NCBI GenBank assembly: GCA_038503075.1
Contig: JBCAML010000015.1
Location: 930,001-994,000 of the forward strand
Direction of reading: 5' to 3'
Length of the DNA: 64,000 nt
From: Gyromitra esculenta
Lineage: Eukaryota; Ascomycota; Pezizomycetes; Pezizales; Discinaceae
Position 1 is the first letter of the stretch; every line of letters starts with the position of its first letter. This document shows, in pieces, positions 31,287 to 40,805 of the stretch. The notes under the pieces are model-generated. The model had not been told where the DNA came from and made no database searches. It worked only from the letters and a program-made list of their open reading frames with translations. The position numbers and the translations under genes were made by a program.

Positions 31287-32852
31287 CAAACAGTGTGACA
31301 TCCTTTTAAGGCATAGGTTCTTCCCGAAAGGTACTCAAATGGTGCAGGTGTTTGATCCATATTTGCAATACGTGAAGGTATTGCTCGACCAAGTCCTGAA
31401 TCAGCAGTAAAATCAAAGTCACCTTCTCGTAGCTGTAGGTTTCGTCGATTGAATCGGAAAAAGTTGATTATCGGTGTCAAATAATCTTGAGGGATTTTTT
31501 GGGCACGATTTGTTGTAAATCGAATAGTTATCCGATATCGGGCAAGAAAGCGTACAAACCAGCCATGAGACAAGTGAAAAACATCTGTGCATTCTGGATA
31601 GCACTCTCGAAAAACTGTATGACTTGTGTGCCGAAACCAACCACGGCGTACAATTTGACCGGCTTCCCTTTGCTGCAAAAACCGCTCATATACAACTTTT
31701 TCCATCTCAGGCCATTTACAGCCTGAAGTTCCGGAGGCAGATTTCTCTACTCTGTAACCTCTTTCTCTCTCACACAGCAAAATATCCTTCTCATCACGAC
31801 GCCATCTAGAAATAGATGCAGGGGGAATGCCACCGAAATAAGTTGACACTTCCAACACAGTGGGGACTCGCTTGCGTAGGCCTGTTGGGTCTCCTTCTTC
31901 TGGAATTGATGGTGCTGCCCAGTAAGAAAGTACTTCGATCTTTCGCCTGCTTGTGTATGATCTTCGGGCTTTGGACTTCACTGGCTGTGCACGGAAAGCA
32001 CGAGGTTTTTCAGACACTGGCACTCGCCTTTTGCCTGGACGCAAGTGGCTTGGGATTTTGCAATCGGCCATGGACAGTGAAATTGTAGGTACAGTGTTTT
32101 GTTGTAGTTAGTGAGTAACTTGAAAGTCCGAGCCTTTCCCACCGTCAAGACGTTCAACTGAAGTTACCTACGTGGTTGCAACCTAGATGTGGCATCAAAA
32201 CTACCCACTCAGAGAACCTCCTCCATATGCTGTCTCAGTCCGGCCCCGTTCCTTATACCCGAGATAATACGGTAGTCATCGTGGGGTTATTGGTAGTTTT
32301 GTGTGGGAGGAGGACGAGTGACTGTTGTTTATCCCCAGCATCATATTACCAAGCAGAAACGCATAACATGATTACACGTGCCCCGGGTAACAGGTTCCAC
32401 ATTGTACTTGCTGTGGAAGTGTATATACGTATCGTGAGATATTTACACCAACAAACAGGTTAAATGTTATCTGCACGATAGGTCATTAGTATTTTTTTTT
32501 GCTTTCCCATACCTTTGCTTTCACAAACAAGGGTAGTAGTTTGTTTCTCGCGAGAAATGTATATAGAACTCCTCACAATGTTGTGTAGCTATACATGTAG
32601 CATAGCGTGTTAAGTGCTTCTCTTATTTTATGCTTCTGGATGACGCCTTCTTAGGCTCCGATGTAAATATTCTTTTTTCCATTAACACATTTACTGAATC
32701 CACAGGCTTTTCTCCACTAAAGTTCTCTGCGCATTTAGCTCCACGTCAGCCTCAGATGGTAAGTAACTTATCCTTGAGTTTTTGCATAAGATACAAAAAG
32801 ACAACTCGGAACGGGATTGTGCGATAGACCATTTTGAACCAAGTATCACTAC

Positions 32853-32973
32853 TCGTATTCTCACGACGTTTTTAAAACGGGCCAGATCCGCATATCATAC
32901 AAACTACCCTGAACTTACCTATTTTATATGGGATGCAGAGGTAGCCCGTTTTAAAAACGTCATGAGAATACGG
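32853..32973. repeat. Foldback element of about 120 bp
   Basis: Left CGTATTCTCACGACGTTTTT and right AAAAACGTCATGAGAATACG pair over about 29 bp with one mismatch, around a 60-bp centre. Weaker pairing continues outside (about 32831-33000). No coding capacity. Confidence 0.6.
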
Positions 32974-35427
32974 GTACATCTCTGGTACGATTTAAAATCC
33001 TCCGCCGCACGTTCAATGACATGCTTACTGCTTCGCGGCAGGGTGGTGAATCCGACAGTCTACAAGCCTTCTATCTACATTGTTTCTTTTGTTTAACTTA
33101 CTAAAACAGTACCAATAGAAATTTTAAACCCACGCCAACATCCACTAGTAAATGTGGAGCGAAGATACCGAGACTAAAATATTCCTGGCTCTCATGGCAA
33201 AGTTGAAAGGCTCGGACGAGCATCCTTCTCTAAAAAAAGATTGAATTCGTTTTTCGAGATAGGGCTTATTAGAAGCTATTTGTTTTGTTTTGATCTCCTT
33301 TGTTTTGCTTACTTTTATTTTCTTCGCTCTCGAACTGGGGAATGATTCTCGAGACATGAAGTTGAAAAAAAACCTTACATATCGGCAATGATACGCGATA
33401 CCAGCTACCCACGTCTGTCTTCTTACCCAAGGCACTGCAAGCGCGGGCGCCAGGCATACTTACTGTCATCAATACCGGCCGGTCGTAAATGTTTTGATTC
33501 GTTATCCGTTGAAATAGCGACTCTGCGATTGGACAAGGTGTTGGGATACTTCGCGTAACCTGTATGGCGAGTTGAATAATCTACGATACCCACACCCACA
33601 CTGAACGAACATACCAAAGTATTCGGATCGCGTGGTGCGAATTTAAGGTAGGTGGGCAAACTCGTCTCCGCTATACAATATGGATAAGAGGACCGTTACG
33701 ATACTCGTGGGATTTGATCGATCTGAATCTAAGGGTGGAGATTAAATTTACCTAATCCGAATTCGCTTTGGGAGAGATCAAATAACTCCTTTTAATCTAA
33801 AAGCGTTCTTGAGCAGCTTCTCCTCGGAGGGCTCAACTACTGATACTAGGGTTGGGGGACAATGGTTTTAGGGTTAACCTACAACAGTTGATGATTCCTG
33901 CCTTGGTTTTCCACCAAAGAATGATTCTCCCTAGTATCTTCCAAATGGTCACCTGGAAGAGACAGGGGAGTTGTTTTTTCCAGGCATGAACCAAATCATG
34001 GGGAGCAGAGATTACCCAAACTCGACCACTCTCGGGAGGTTAGACTTAACAATTCTCCAATGGGCTGATTCTCGCCAACAGCGGAAAGATGGCAGGTGCT
34101 GATAAGCGTATAAGCGTGCAGGGATGGTGGAGAAAGCGTGGGTTAGGACAGGACAGCTGGAGATGGAGATCCGCCGTTTCCTCTCGTGTTCCCCCACCCT
34201 GCAGGATGATGTGTGGGTGTTGTAACTGTTCTGTTGTCGCAGAATGATCTTCTCGAATATGAGACTACCTATCCTACATGTACATATGTAGGTGTTAAAA
34301 CCCGTCCCATGGATGCTCACAGCGTACGATTGTCCGCATGCGTATGTTAATTACCCTATATGGGCAAATACCTTCTGAATTCCCGGCAACGCAAGCATGC
34401 GTGTTGTTGAGGTTTATCGTTCTTCCCCGGGCCGGGAAAAAGGTATGATGCTGTCTGGGGAACCCGATTTGCTTTTGAGGACATCAACCTTTATACAGGG
34501 AAGCTGACTGCACCCAAGTCCGAAAACTCCGCCGACTCCCTATCTCTCCGTATCTTGGGAGTTACTTCCCACCATCAAAGTGCTGGGCCATGTACCTTTT
34601 ATTTAATTTGTTTTCTCGCGTATCCCTGGAACTTAGTTATTCTTGTGTTCAAGATATTTATTTTTTGAGGGGAGGGATATGTTGATGACTGCAGTGGTGG
34701 AGGTGGAGGTGGAGGTGGTAATTGTTTCTCGTCTCATCGTCTTAGAGCACTCTAGGCTTGCGTCTACCTTGCTAGCTGTACGGTCCCAGCCATCACTGTC
34801 TTGGTTCAGTTAGGTGTTTCTTATCTGTGTTCATCTGCTGTCCGTCAATCAGACCTAGTCCTGGTCCTCCTCATCTTGTCCCAACATATAGTCGCCTATC
34901 ACCCATCCACTGTGAGGGTGATTCAGACACCCAATATCCTCAACCTGTTTATGTTTCTGATTTAAGAACGTCGTTGCAGCCCTTCAACTGCATTCCACAA
35001 TCTTCATTTCGACATATTCTTGCCTATCCATCTTATCCATCTGTAAAGCGGGACGAGTTCCTGTTTTTTTTTTTTTGGAGTGGAAGAGACCCTTGAGGTA
35101 GAATCTCCTCACGAGTCATCCTACTCTTCCAAGATAGCCGATTGTTTTAAGCAAGCGAGTGTGTGCGTCCCAACGTTTGACCGTTCAGCCGTTATCTATC
35201 TATCTACAATCACCAGCCCACCGGTAAATAAGATCCCTACCTCTTTCTCCAGCAGGAAGTAGAGAACGAGTAGAGATAGGGTCTGCTGTTCTAGATATCA
35301 TACATATTCTACATACGTATACATAAACAACATATCCGGTTGCTCAGCTCTGTGCGCCCAGCCAGGCCCCCCCCAATAAAGCTCCCCAGAGCCTACATAA
35401 TAGCTATCGAAGGGAAAACTTGTTCCG
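32974..35427. other. Intergenic, no recognisable gene
   Basis: Only short frames. It holds a (GGTGGA)n microsatellite at about 34695-34719 and pyrimidine-rich sequence from about 34800 that probably includes the promoter and leader of the gene at 35428. Confidence 0.4.
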
Positions 35428-36921
35428 ATGGAGCTACTCCTGACTCCCGCTCGGACAACGTCCCTACCTTCCATCACAACCACTACCACCGCCGTTACCC
35501 TCCTCTCTTCCTCAAACCTTCACGATCATAACTCTTTCTCCAACTTTCTTGTCCGCTCTCTCTCAGTCTCTCCATCGGACGACGTCATGTCTCTAGCATC
35601 GGAGTCCGCCGTCATACACGAGAAGATACAGTCCTGGTACTCTCACCAAACCTCGTCGTCGCCGCCGCACAACATGTCAGCATTGCCGTTAGCTTCAAGA
35701 CCTATGGTCATCCCCAGCAAAGGCGCCCTACGTTCAAGGGATAACCTGTCATCTAGAAATTACAAACACGTCGGAGTCCCTCCAGCAGTTGCGGCTCTTC
35801 TTGCAGTTACAGCTATTCCTCCCCCAGGCACCAGAAGGCAGAGAGTTGGGCGACGGCAGCAGCAGCAACAGCAGCAGCAACAACGGGCAACCTTGGATAT
35901 ATTTATCGAACCACCGACACCTTCTGATGATATAACTCTCTCCTTCGACGACGCACTTGGGGAGTCTCTTGGGCTGGAATCCGTTCCTCTATCTCGAGAC
36001 CCCTCTAGAGATTCTACTCGATCAACATTATCTGTGCTCCTTGGCCCGCCAGATGATTACGAAGAATCCTCGCTTCAAAAGTCCCCAAGCGACAGTCACC
36101 TATCCGTTCGGTCTGATTCATTAGGCTCAGTGCCGTCTCTGGAAGACGATGACAGGTCTACATTTTCATGGTGCAGTTTTCAATCATTGCCCCCCTCTCG
36201 TAGGCGGACAGGCGGTGATACCCGTGCTCGAATCCTGGCATCACCATCTGAGGAGTGTCACTTCGATCACCCGCTAATGTTCGATTCCGATTGCGATGCT
36301 GCAATACCAACGCTGGAGTCGGAGCTGGGCTTTTTTTCCGAGGATGCTCTGAAAAGAGTGACTCGCCGCCTAAATTTCAAGTCTAACTTGACAGCCTCGA
36401 TTCGCGTGCTCAAGTCTGCTGCTCGGAGCTTCTCATCCATATCGGTCGCTGCGCCCTTTACCCAGCCTGACGACTACCTTACCCGAAGCATCCTGTCAAT
36501 TACACCCCAATTCACAGATGAGAAACGACCAGCACCCACCCTAGATACCCCAACACCAGCGCTCCGCCGTTATCTCAACCCAACAAATGCTGTTCCCGAT
36601 TCTCCTTGCACTGGGGCGATCCAGATGCAAACGTATTATACATCGCTCAAACCCAACTCGGATACCGACAGCAACAGCCGGGATGCTTCTGTAGCGACAT
36701 CTCGCGCTTCGGGCCCGGCCGCGCGACCACGTGAGATTAGAGAAAACGGTGATTTTCTCCGGGTCATTGTTTTGGAAATGAACATGCGTAGGGAAGGCAA
36801 ACTTAGCGATAGCGCGCATGGGAAGGCTAAACTCGTTCTTCCGCCACGTCAACAGTGCAAGTACAGGGCGCTAGGAGACGCCGGACGTTGGGAGGCTTGG
36901 GTGTGCATTTACGATGAATAA
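35428..36921 (+). CDS. Unassigned Ser-rich protein with a polyQ tract
   Basis: 497 aa, one uninterrupted frame. Not recognised with confidence. Features: a Ser/Thr-rich N-terminus, the hydrophobic motif GVPPAVAALLAVTAIPPP at about residues 112-129, then a basic patch and a nine-Gln run (residues about 144-152), then acidic, Ser/Pro-rich sequence (FIEPPTPSDDITLSFDDALG) and a basic C-terminal segment (FLRVIVLEMNMRREGKLSD). No signal peptide, membrane segment or enzyme motif. The hydrophobic motif flanked by disorder and the codon-like composition argue that it is a real gene. An alternative start is the Met at 35587 (MSLASESAVIHEKIQSW). It converges with the IRS4-like gene. Confidence 0.7.
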   Translation: MELLLTPARTTSLPSITTTTTAVTLLSSSNLHDHNSFSNFLVRSLSVSPSDDVMSLASESAVIHEKIQSWYSHQTSSSPPHNMSALPLASRPMVIPSKGALRSRDNLSSRNYKHVGVPPAVAALLAVTAIPPPGTRRQRVGRRQQQQQQQQQRATLDIFIEPPTPSDDITLSFDDALGESLGLESVPLSRDPSRDSTRSTLSVLLGPPDDYEESSLQKSPSDSHLSVRSDSLGSVPSLEDDDRSTFSWCSFQSLPPSRRRTGGDTRARILASPSEECHFDHPLMFDSDCDAAIPTLESELGFFSEDALKRVTRRLNFKSNLTASIRVLKSAARSFSSISVAAPFTQPDDYLTRSILSITPQFTDEKRPAPTLDTPTPALRRYLNPTNAVPDSPCTGAIQMQTYYTSLKPNSDTDSNSRDASVATSRASGPAARPREIRENGDFLRVIVLEMNMRREGKLSDSAHGKAKLVLPPRQQCKYRALGDAGRWEAWVCIYDE

Positions 36922-38016
36922 TACTGTGCAAAAAATGTCTGGCATCGGATAAGAGGTTTCTAGGCCGCCTTTGGTTTAGGGAGGCCGATTCCAGTGTACT
37001 GGATGCCTTCAGCTTCTTGAGCCTCCAGTGGATACCAGTGTGACCTCCGGCGGGGTGATGCGATATGATATATCTTCTTTCTTTTTTGGAATGGGCGAAC
37101 CACCATATGGTGAGCGTTCCGGGGAGTGTTTTTTGAATTTTGCTATGCTTTTTCTTCCTTCCATCTTTCCTCTCCCACAACTGAAGTGTGCCACATCGAC
37201 ACGGAGTTCCTTGGACCTCTCTTTATTATAATTAGCGTTAGCATTTTCCTTTTAGTTCTTTTGTTACTACAGGATTTTGGGGTGTGTTTTTAGGGATTTT
37301 TTTCTCTTCGCTATTTTGATTTTCGTTTACTTACATTTATTTTTCCTTTGTTTCTCGTGAGAAGATACCACAGTTTTTGGGTTGGTGATATATGGCGAGC
37401 TTTTATGTATGGATTAGGTGGTGTTGGGGTTTTTAGATCTTTGTTCAGAGCGAGGGGATTTTGCGTTTGATCTCTTGTGGTTTCGACCAGAGTTTGGTGA
37501 CATCTCTTCCGTTTGATTGGAATGCCGAAATCGTTAGGCAACTTTCAAATACCTCTAGCGAGGGAGGACAGTGGGGGTTCTTGTATGTACTTGATACGCA
37601 CCGAGAAGACTGTAAAAACAAGTGTGGATGCGACCATTTTATAATTCAAATCTCTATCTACGGTATTCTCAATCAGTCGGCTTTTATTTCATGGTTAATA
37701 ATTAATAGTTATATTTTATTTCTTGAAGTAGAGAACTAGTCACCATTGTGGCGATGGTGTACGCACGAGTGTGGGTGATGCGAATATACACTTTCATGGC
37801 ATCAGATGATGAGATCTTTGTACAATATTTTGAACCTCTCTCCATCGCTTAGCCTCCCTTTCAGAGAGGATTTACAAGGTACTCGCAACAGGCATAAAGA
37901 ACCCGAAAATGATTTTTGCTGGCAATGATCTTTGATTCACTCTAATCCAACACACACACGACTTGGTTGGTTGGCTCCCATTTGCATTTTCGGATCCCCC
38001 ACGCCCGTTGCGAGTA
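36922..38016. other. 3' intergenic region between convergent genes
   Basis: T-rich sequence with no gene. It probably holds the 3' UTRs of the converging genes at 35428-36921 and 38277-40406. Confidence 0.4.
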
Positions 38017-38096
38017 CAGTCGTGTAAGAAAAGTCTTGACACCCCACCTACTAGCGAGACAGCCACTGGGGTGTCAAGACTTTTCTTACACGACTG
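38017..38096. mobile_element. 80-bp palindromic MITE
   Basis: Perfect 30-bp terminal inverted repeats (38017-38046 and 38067-38096), starting CAGTCGTGTAAGAAAAGTCT, around a 20-nt loop, and flanked by TA on both sides. A second copy of 81 bp lies at 45581-45661. Too short to code. TA duplication and end sequence suggest mobilisation by a Tc1/mariner-like transposase that is not in the window. Confidence 0.85.
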
Positions 38097-38276
38097 TACA
38101 TACGAAGCATGGCCAAAATTTGAATCTACTTCTAATACGTGGATATAATTATGATTATGACCTCTCGGTCCGGATTGGTAACTATCGCCATCGTTATAAT
38201 CGATACACTTCCTCCGAAGCGTACATTAACTACTCCACACCCTCTCGGGAAAATCTTAACTCCTAGGACTGTTCTT

Positions 38277-40406
38277 TCATTTACTAACGGCTGGCTGAAT
38301 CTTAACCCCCAGCCTCCTAACAGATTGCCAGACTTCGTCTTGAACCCTCGAAGGTAGCTTTCTCCCTTTAAGACTTTGGTCTATCAACCAAGTCCCAACA
38401 ACAAATTCATCTCTACTCAGTTGGCCCTTCTCGCCACGATCAACGAGATCCCATACATCTGCCAGGTGATCGAAAGGCAATCTCGACCGTGACCAAATGT
38501 CCCGCACCACCAGAGAATTTACACAATCTGCTAAAAGCTCCGTGTAGCTGGGCGTTGACGACCATACATGTTGCTGTTGCTGAAAATTATGTGGGCTATG
38601 CGATTTCTTTCTTGATGGTAAAGAAGGAGGAGTGGCGATTATTGCGTCTATGCTAGAATGGATGAGAAGACCTTTATTGGCAACCCAGAGGCCCTCGTAA
38701 CGCTTCCGTTCGGACTCTGTGACGAAGTGGCGCCAACACTTACGTTCGCCCTCTGAATGTTTATGGGGGTGGTGCTTCACTAAGCGAGGCCTGCGTCTTT
38801 GGGGACTGATCTCTTTGGATAGTGTCTTAGGTGGTTGACGCATGGTTTCGCGAAACCCTATCTTTGCAGATGGAGGTAATGACTTGCGGCGACCGCGGCG
38901 CCGGGCAGGAGGGGGTGGGTGCTTTTTAGGTGACGGAGACGCAACGCGGGAGGGGGCGAGGGAAGCAGCCCGGACAGAATCTCCGGTTAGGTGCTGTGGT
39001 AGGAGTTGATTATTATGGATGGGATGGGTAAGGGACGACGATACATTATGGGACGCGGCGGCAGACAAGGAAGCGGCAGACAAAGCTGCAGAAGACCCAT
39101 CACCAGAGCTTTGTCGAGAAGCCTGCTCACTTGGTCGTCGAGGCGGGAGGACGGCGGAATGGAAACGAGCCAGGGATATCGCCAGGGCAGGTGGTTTGTC
39201 GAGCTTAAAGGACATTGATGAACGTGCTGTGTCGTACTTTGAATGTCCAGTAGCGGCAGAGTTCGCAGATAGAGTGCCGGATTCAACTTCCTGGTCTTGG
39301 ATTCTATTATTAGAATTCACTTGAATATCCGCCGAACGGGTTCGTGTCCTTCTTGGAGGAGGTGGTTTGGGGGATTTTGATTGAGGGCTGGATGAACTCT
39401 TTGGCTTAGAGGCAAGGGTAGCCGCAAGTAGCGCGTTGTTGCAATCTGATGTTGCAGATACTCTGGACGACATTGATTCCCTCGAAGGCACGGATGATAC
39501 ACCTGTCCTTGATATCTCCAATACACCACTAGGTGAAGGTAAAGATAGCTTTGGAAGAGCATCGAGAGAACTGAAATTGCCGTGGGAGATCAGGGTGGAG
39601 CTTCCATGGGTAGATACCGAAATAGGTTTCAGCAGTCGGCTACCGTTTCTGGAATTCCGTGCAGGATTGTATGGAGAAAGCTGAGTGGCCAGAACCGCGG
39701 CAGTTAATGATGGGTTATCCGAAGAGGCTGCAAGCCATGTAGGCTTTTGGGTGTGTAAAATAGGAGGCGATTGGGTTGACCAAACTGCTACCCTCTGTCC
39801 CGGAATATTCTTTTCGAACAAATCTTTTAGTAACGATATGTCTTCTATTGAAGTTATATCAACAGCTTGAGCTTCTAGGGTGGAGTTTGTGCTCTGCGTC
39901 GGTACTGTCTTTTGCAGCTGCGAGCTAGCGATTGGGGACGAGGATAAAGCTTTCGAACCTTGAAATAGCGCATCCACAGTTCCCCTTGCAGGAAGAGTCT
40001 CTTCTTCATCTCCTATATTCGCCTTGCTGCAGTTCTTTTTCGAGGAGCCCCTAATTCTTTCCGCTGCTATATTCGTAGCAATCATAGATGATTTCGAATT
40101 TAAGGGATTTTTTATGGTGTTCGTCAGAGATTGGGGATACGATTTCTGTCCTTTACTTTTTGAAAAACTTTGTTGAGCAGTCAATAAAGGACTATCGCCG
40201 CTGAGATTCCTTCCTTCAGTCGGAGAACTTGGTGTACTCCAGCCGCTTGATAAAGCCTTGTTGGCAGAGTTACTAGCGCCTGAAGCTTCTCTTGGAAACG
40301 GAGGAAGTTTCTTGCCGAAACTTAGAGTCGCTGCTTGTAAGGCAGCCGCATTCGGGCTAGAAGCCGTAGTCTGTTGAATCCGAGTTACTGGGGGGCTGAG
40401 AGTCAT
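38277..40406 (-). CDS. IRS4: EH-domain protein of the Irs4/Tax4 type
   Basis: 709 aa, intronless. The first 560 residues are Ser/Pro-rich and disordered with basic Pro-rich patches (PKKHPPPPARRRGRRKSLPP). The C-terminal EH domain (about residues 600-700) contains VVRDIWSRSRLPFDHLADVW and an EF-hand-like loop DRGEKGQLSRDEF, ending FVVGTWLIDQSLKGRKLP. In yeast, Irs4 and Tax4 bind and activate the phosphoinositide 5-phosphatase Inp51 and affect rDNA silencing and autophagy. The layout (long disordered part, single C-terminal EH domain) matches fungal orthologues. Divergent from LIG4 with about 400 bp between starts. Confidence 0.8.
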   Translation of the reverse strand: MTLSPPVTRIQQTTASSPNAAALQAATLSFGKKLPPFPREASGASNSANKALSSGWSTPSSPTEGRNLSGDSPLLTAQQSFSKSKGQKSYPQSLTNTIKNPLNSKSSMIATNIAAERIRGSSKKNCSKANIGDEEETLPARGTVDALFQGSKALSSSPIASSQLQKTVPTQSTNSTLEAQAVDITSIEDISLLKDLFEKNIPGQRVAVWSTQSPPILHTQKPTWLAASSDNPSLTAAVLATQLSPYNPARNSRNGSRLLKPISVSTHGSSTLISHGNFSSLDALPKLSLPSPSGVLEISRTGVSSVPSRESMSSRVSATSDCNNALLAATLASKPKSSSSPQSKSPKPPPPRRTRTRSADIQVNSNNRIQDQEVESGTLSANSAATGHSKYDTARSSMSFKLDKPPALAISLARFHSAVLPPRRPSEQASRQSSGDGSSAALSAASLSAAASHNVSSSLTHPIHNNQLLPQHLTGDSVRAASLAPSRVASPSPKKHPPPPARRRGRRKSLPPSAKIGFRETMRQPPKTLSKEISPQRRRPRLVKHHPHKHSEGERKCWRHFVTESERKRYEGLWVANKGLLIHSSIDAIIATPPSLPSRKKSHSPHNFQQQQHVWSSTPSYTELLADCVNSLVVRDIWSRSRLPFDHLADVWDLVDRGEKGQLSRDEFVVGTWLIDQSLKGRKLPSRVQDEVWQSVRRLGVKIQPAVSK

Positions 40407-40805
40407 CGGGTTTGAAGTCTAGAAAACAGCCGTGAGAAACAAACCCACAACAGACCTGGAAAGGTCACTGACCACGAAAATAATAATGAAGATAATACAG
40501 CCTACGGGCCCAGAAGATAGGTTAAAGCCCAATGATAAAGAGTGAAAACTCCGAGCCACATGGGAGGTAATTTCGTGTATCTTTATTAGTTTTATCAGCC
40601 ATCCTCGTCGAAGAGATAGATGTTGTTTTGGGGTTTTGTTTGGGGGTCATAGACCAGGAGAGTCTGCTTGCTCTAGCCCAGCCCTTTATGGAACTCACGT
40701 GTTGACTCGTTTCAGCCTCAGCGCGTGCTTCTTGCCCCAAGCATGACTCGATGAAAGTCAAACTTCACTTAATCTCTATCATCTGCCACTCAGCACATTT
40801 ATGCT
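40407..40805. promoter_or_regulatory. Shared divergent promoter region, IRS4-like and LIG4
   Basis: 399 bp between the two start codons. It must contain both promoters. I see no clear TATA box and no repeat. Confidence 0.5.

Larger units (their letters stand above)
24253..32071 (-). pseudogene. DDE transposase, interrupted by the gypsy B insertion
   Basis: It starts MADCKIPSHLRPGKRR at 32071. The N-terminal part has a helix-turn-helix (SRRKIEVLSYWAAPS, EVSTYFGGIPPASISRW), then a CENP-B-like region (GQIVRRGWFRHTSH). The catalytic Asp residues lie in RIANMDQTP (before the insertion), GLIALDAASFHKT and LVQVLDVSVNRTF (after it), the DDE_1 pattern of pogo/Fot1. The last coding segment (24253-24685, after an intron at about 24686-24756) is acidic and ends in a zinc-knuckle-like CSACSQSGHNRRSQKC. 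The gypsy entered at CAAAC; the frame on both sides is open and in register if the insert and one duplication are ignored. Apart from the insertion I see no damage. Confidence 0.88.
24118..32272 (-). mobile_element. Pogo/Fot1-like DDE transposon with a nested gypsy
   Basis: Terminal inverted repeats of 43 bp (24118-24160 and 32230-32272), starting CCGTATTATCTCGGGTATAA and differing at one position. Each end is flanked by TA (24116-24117, 32273-32274), the target duplication of Tc1/mariner-pogo elements. Without the 5.8-kb gypsy B insertion the element is about 2.3 kb and carries a single transposase gene on the minus strand. Confidence 0.9.
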
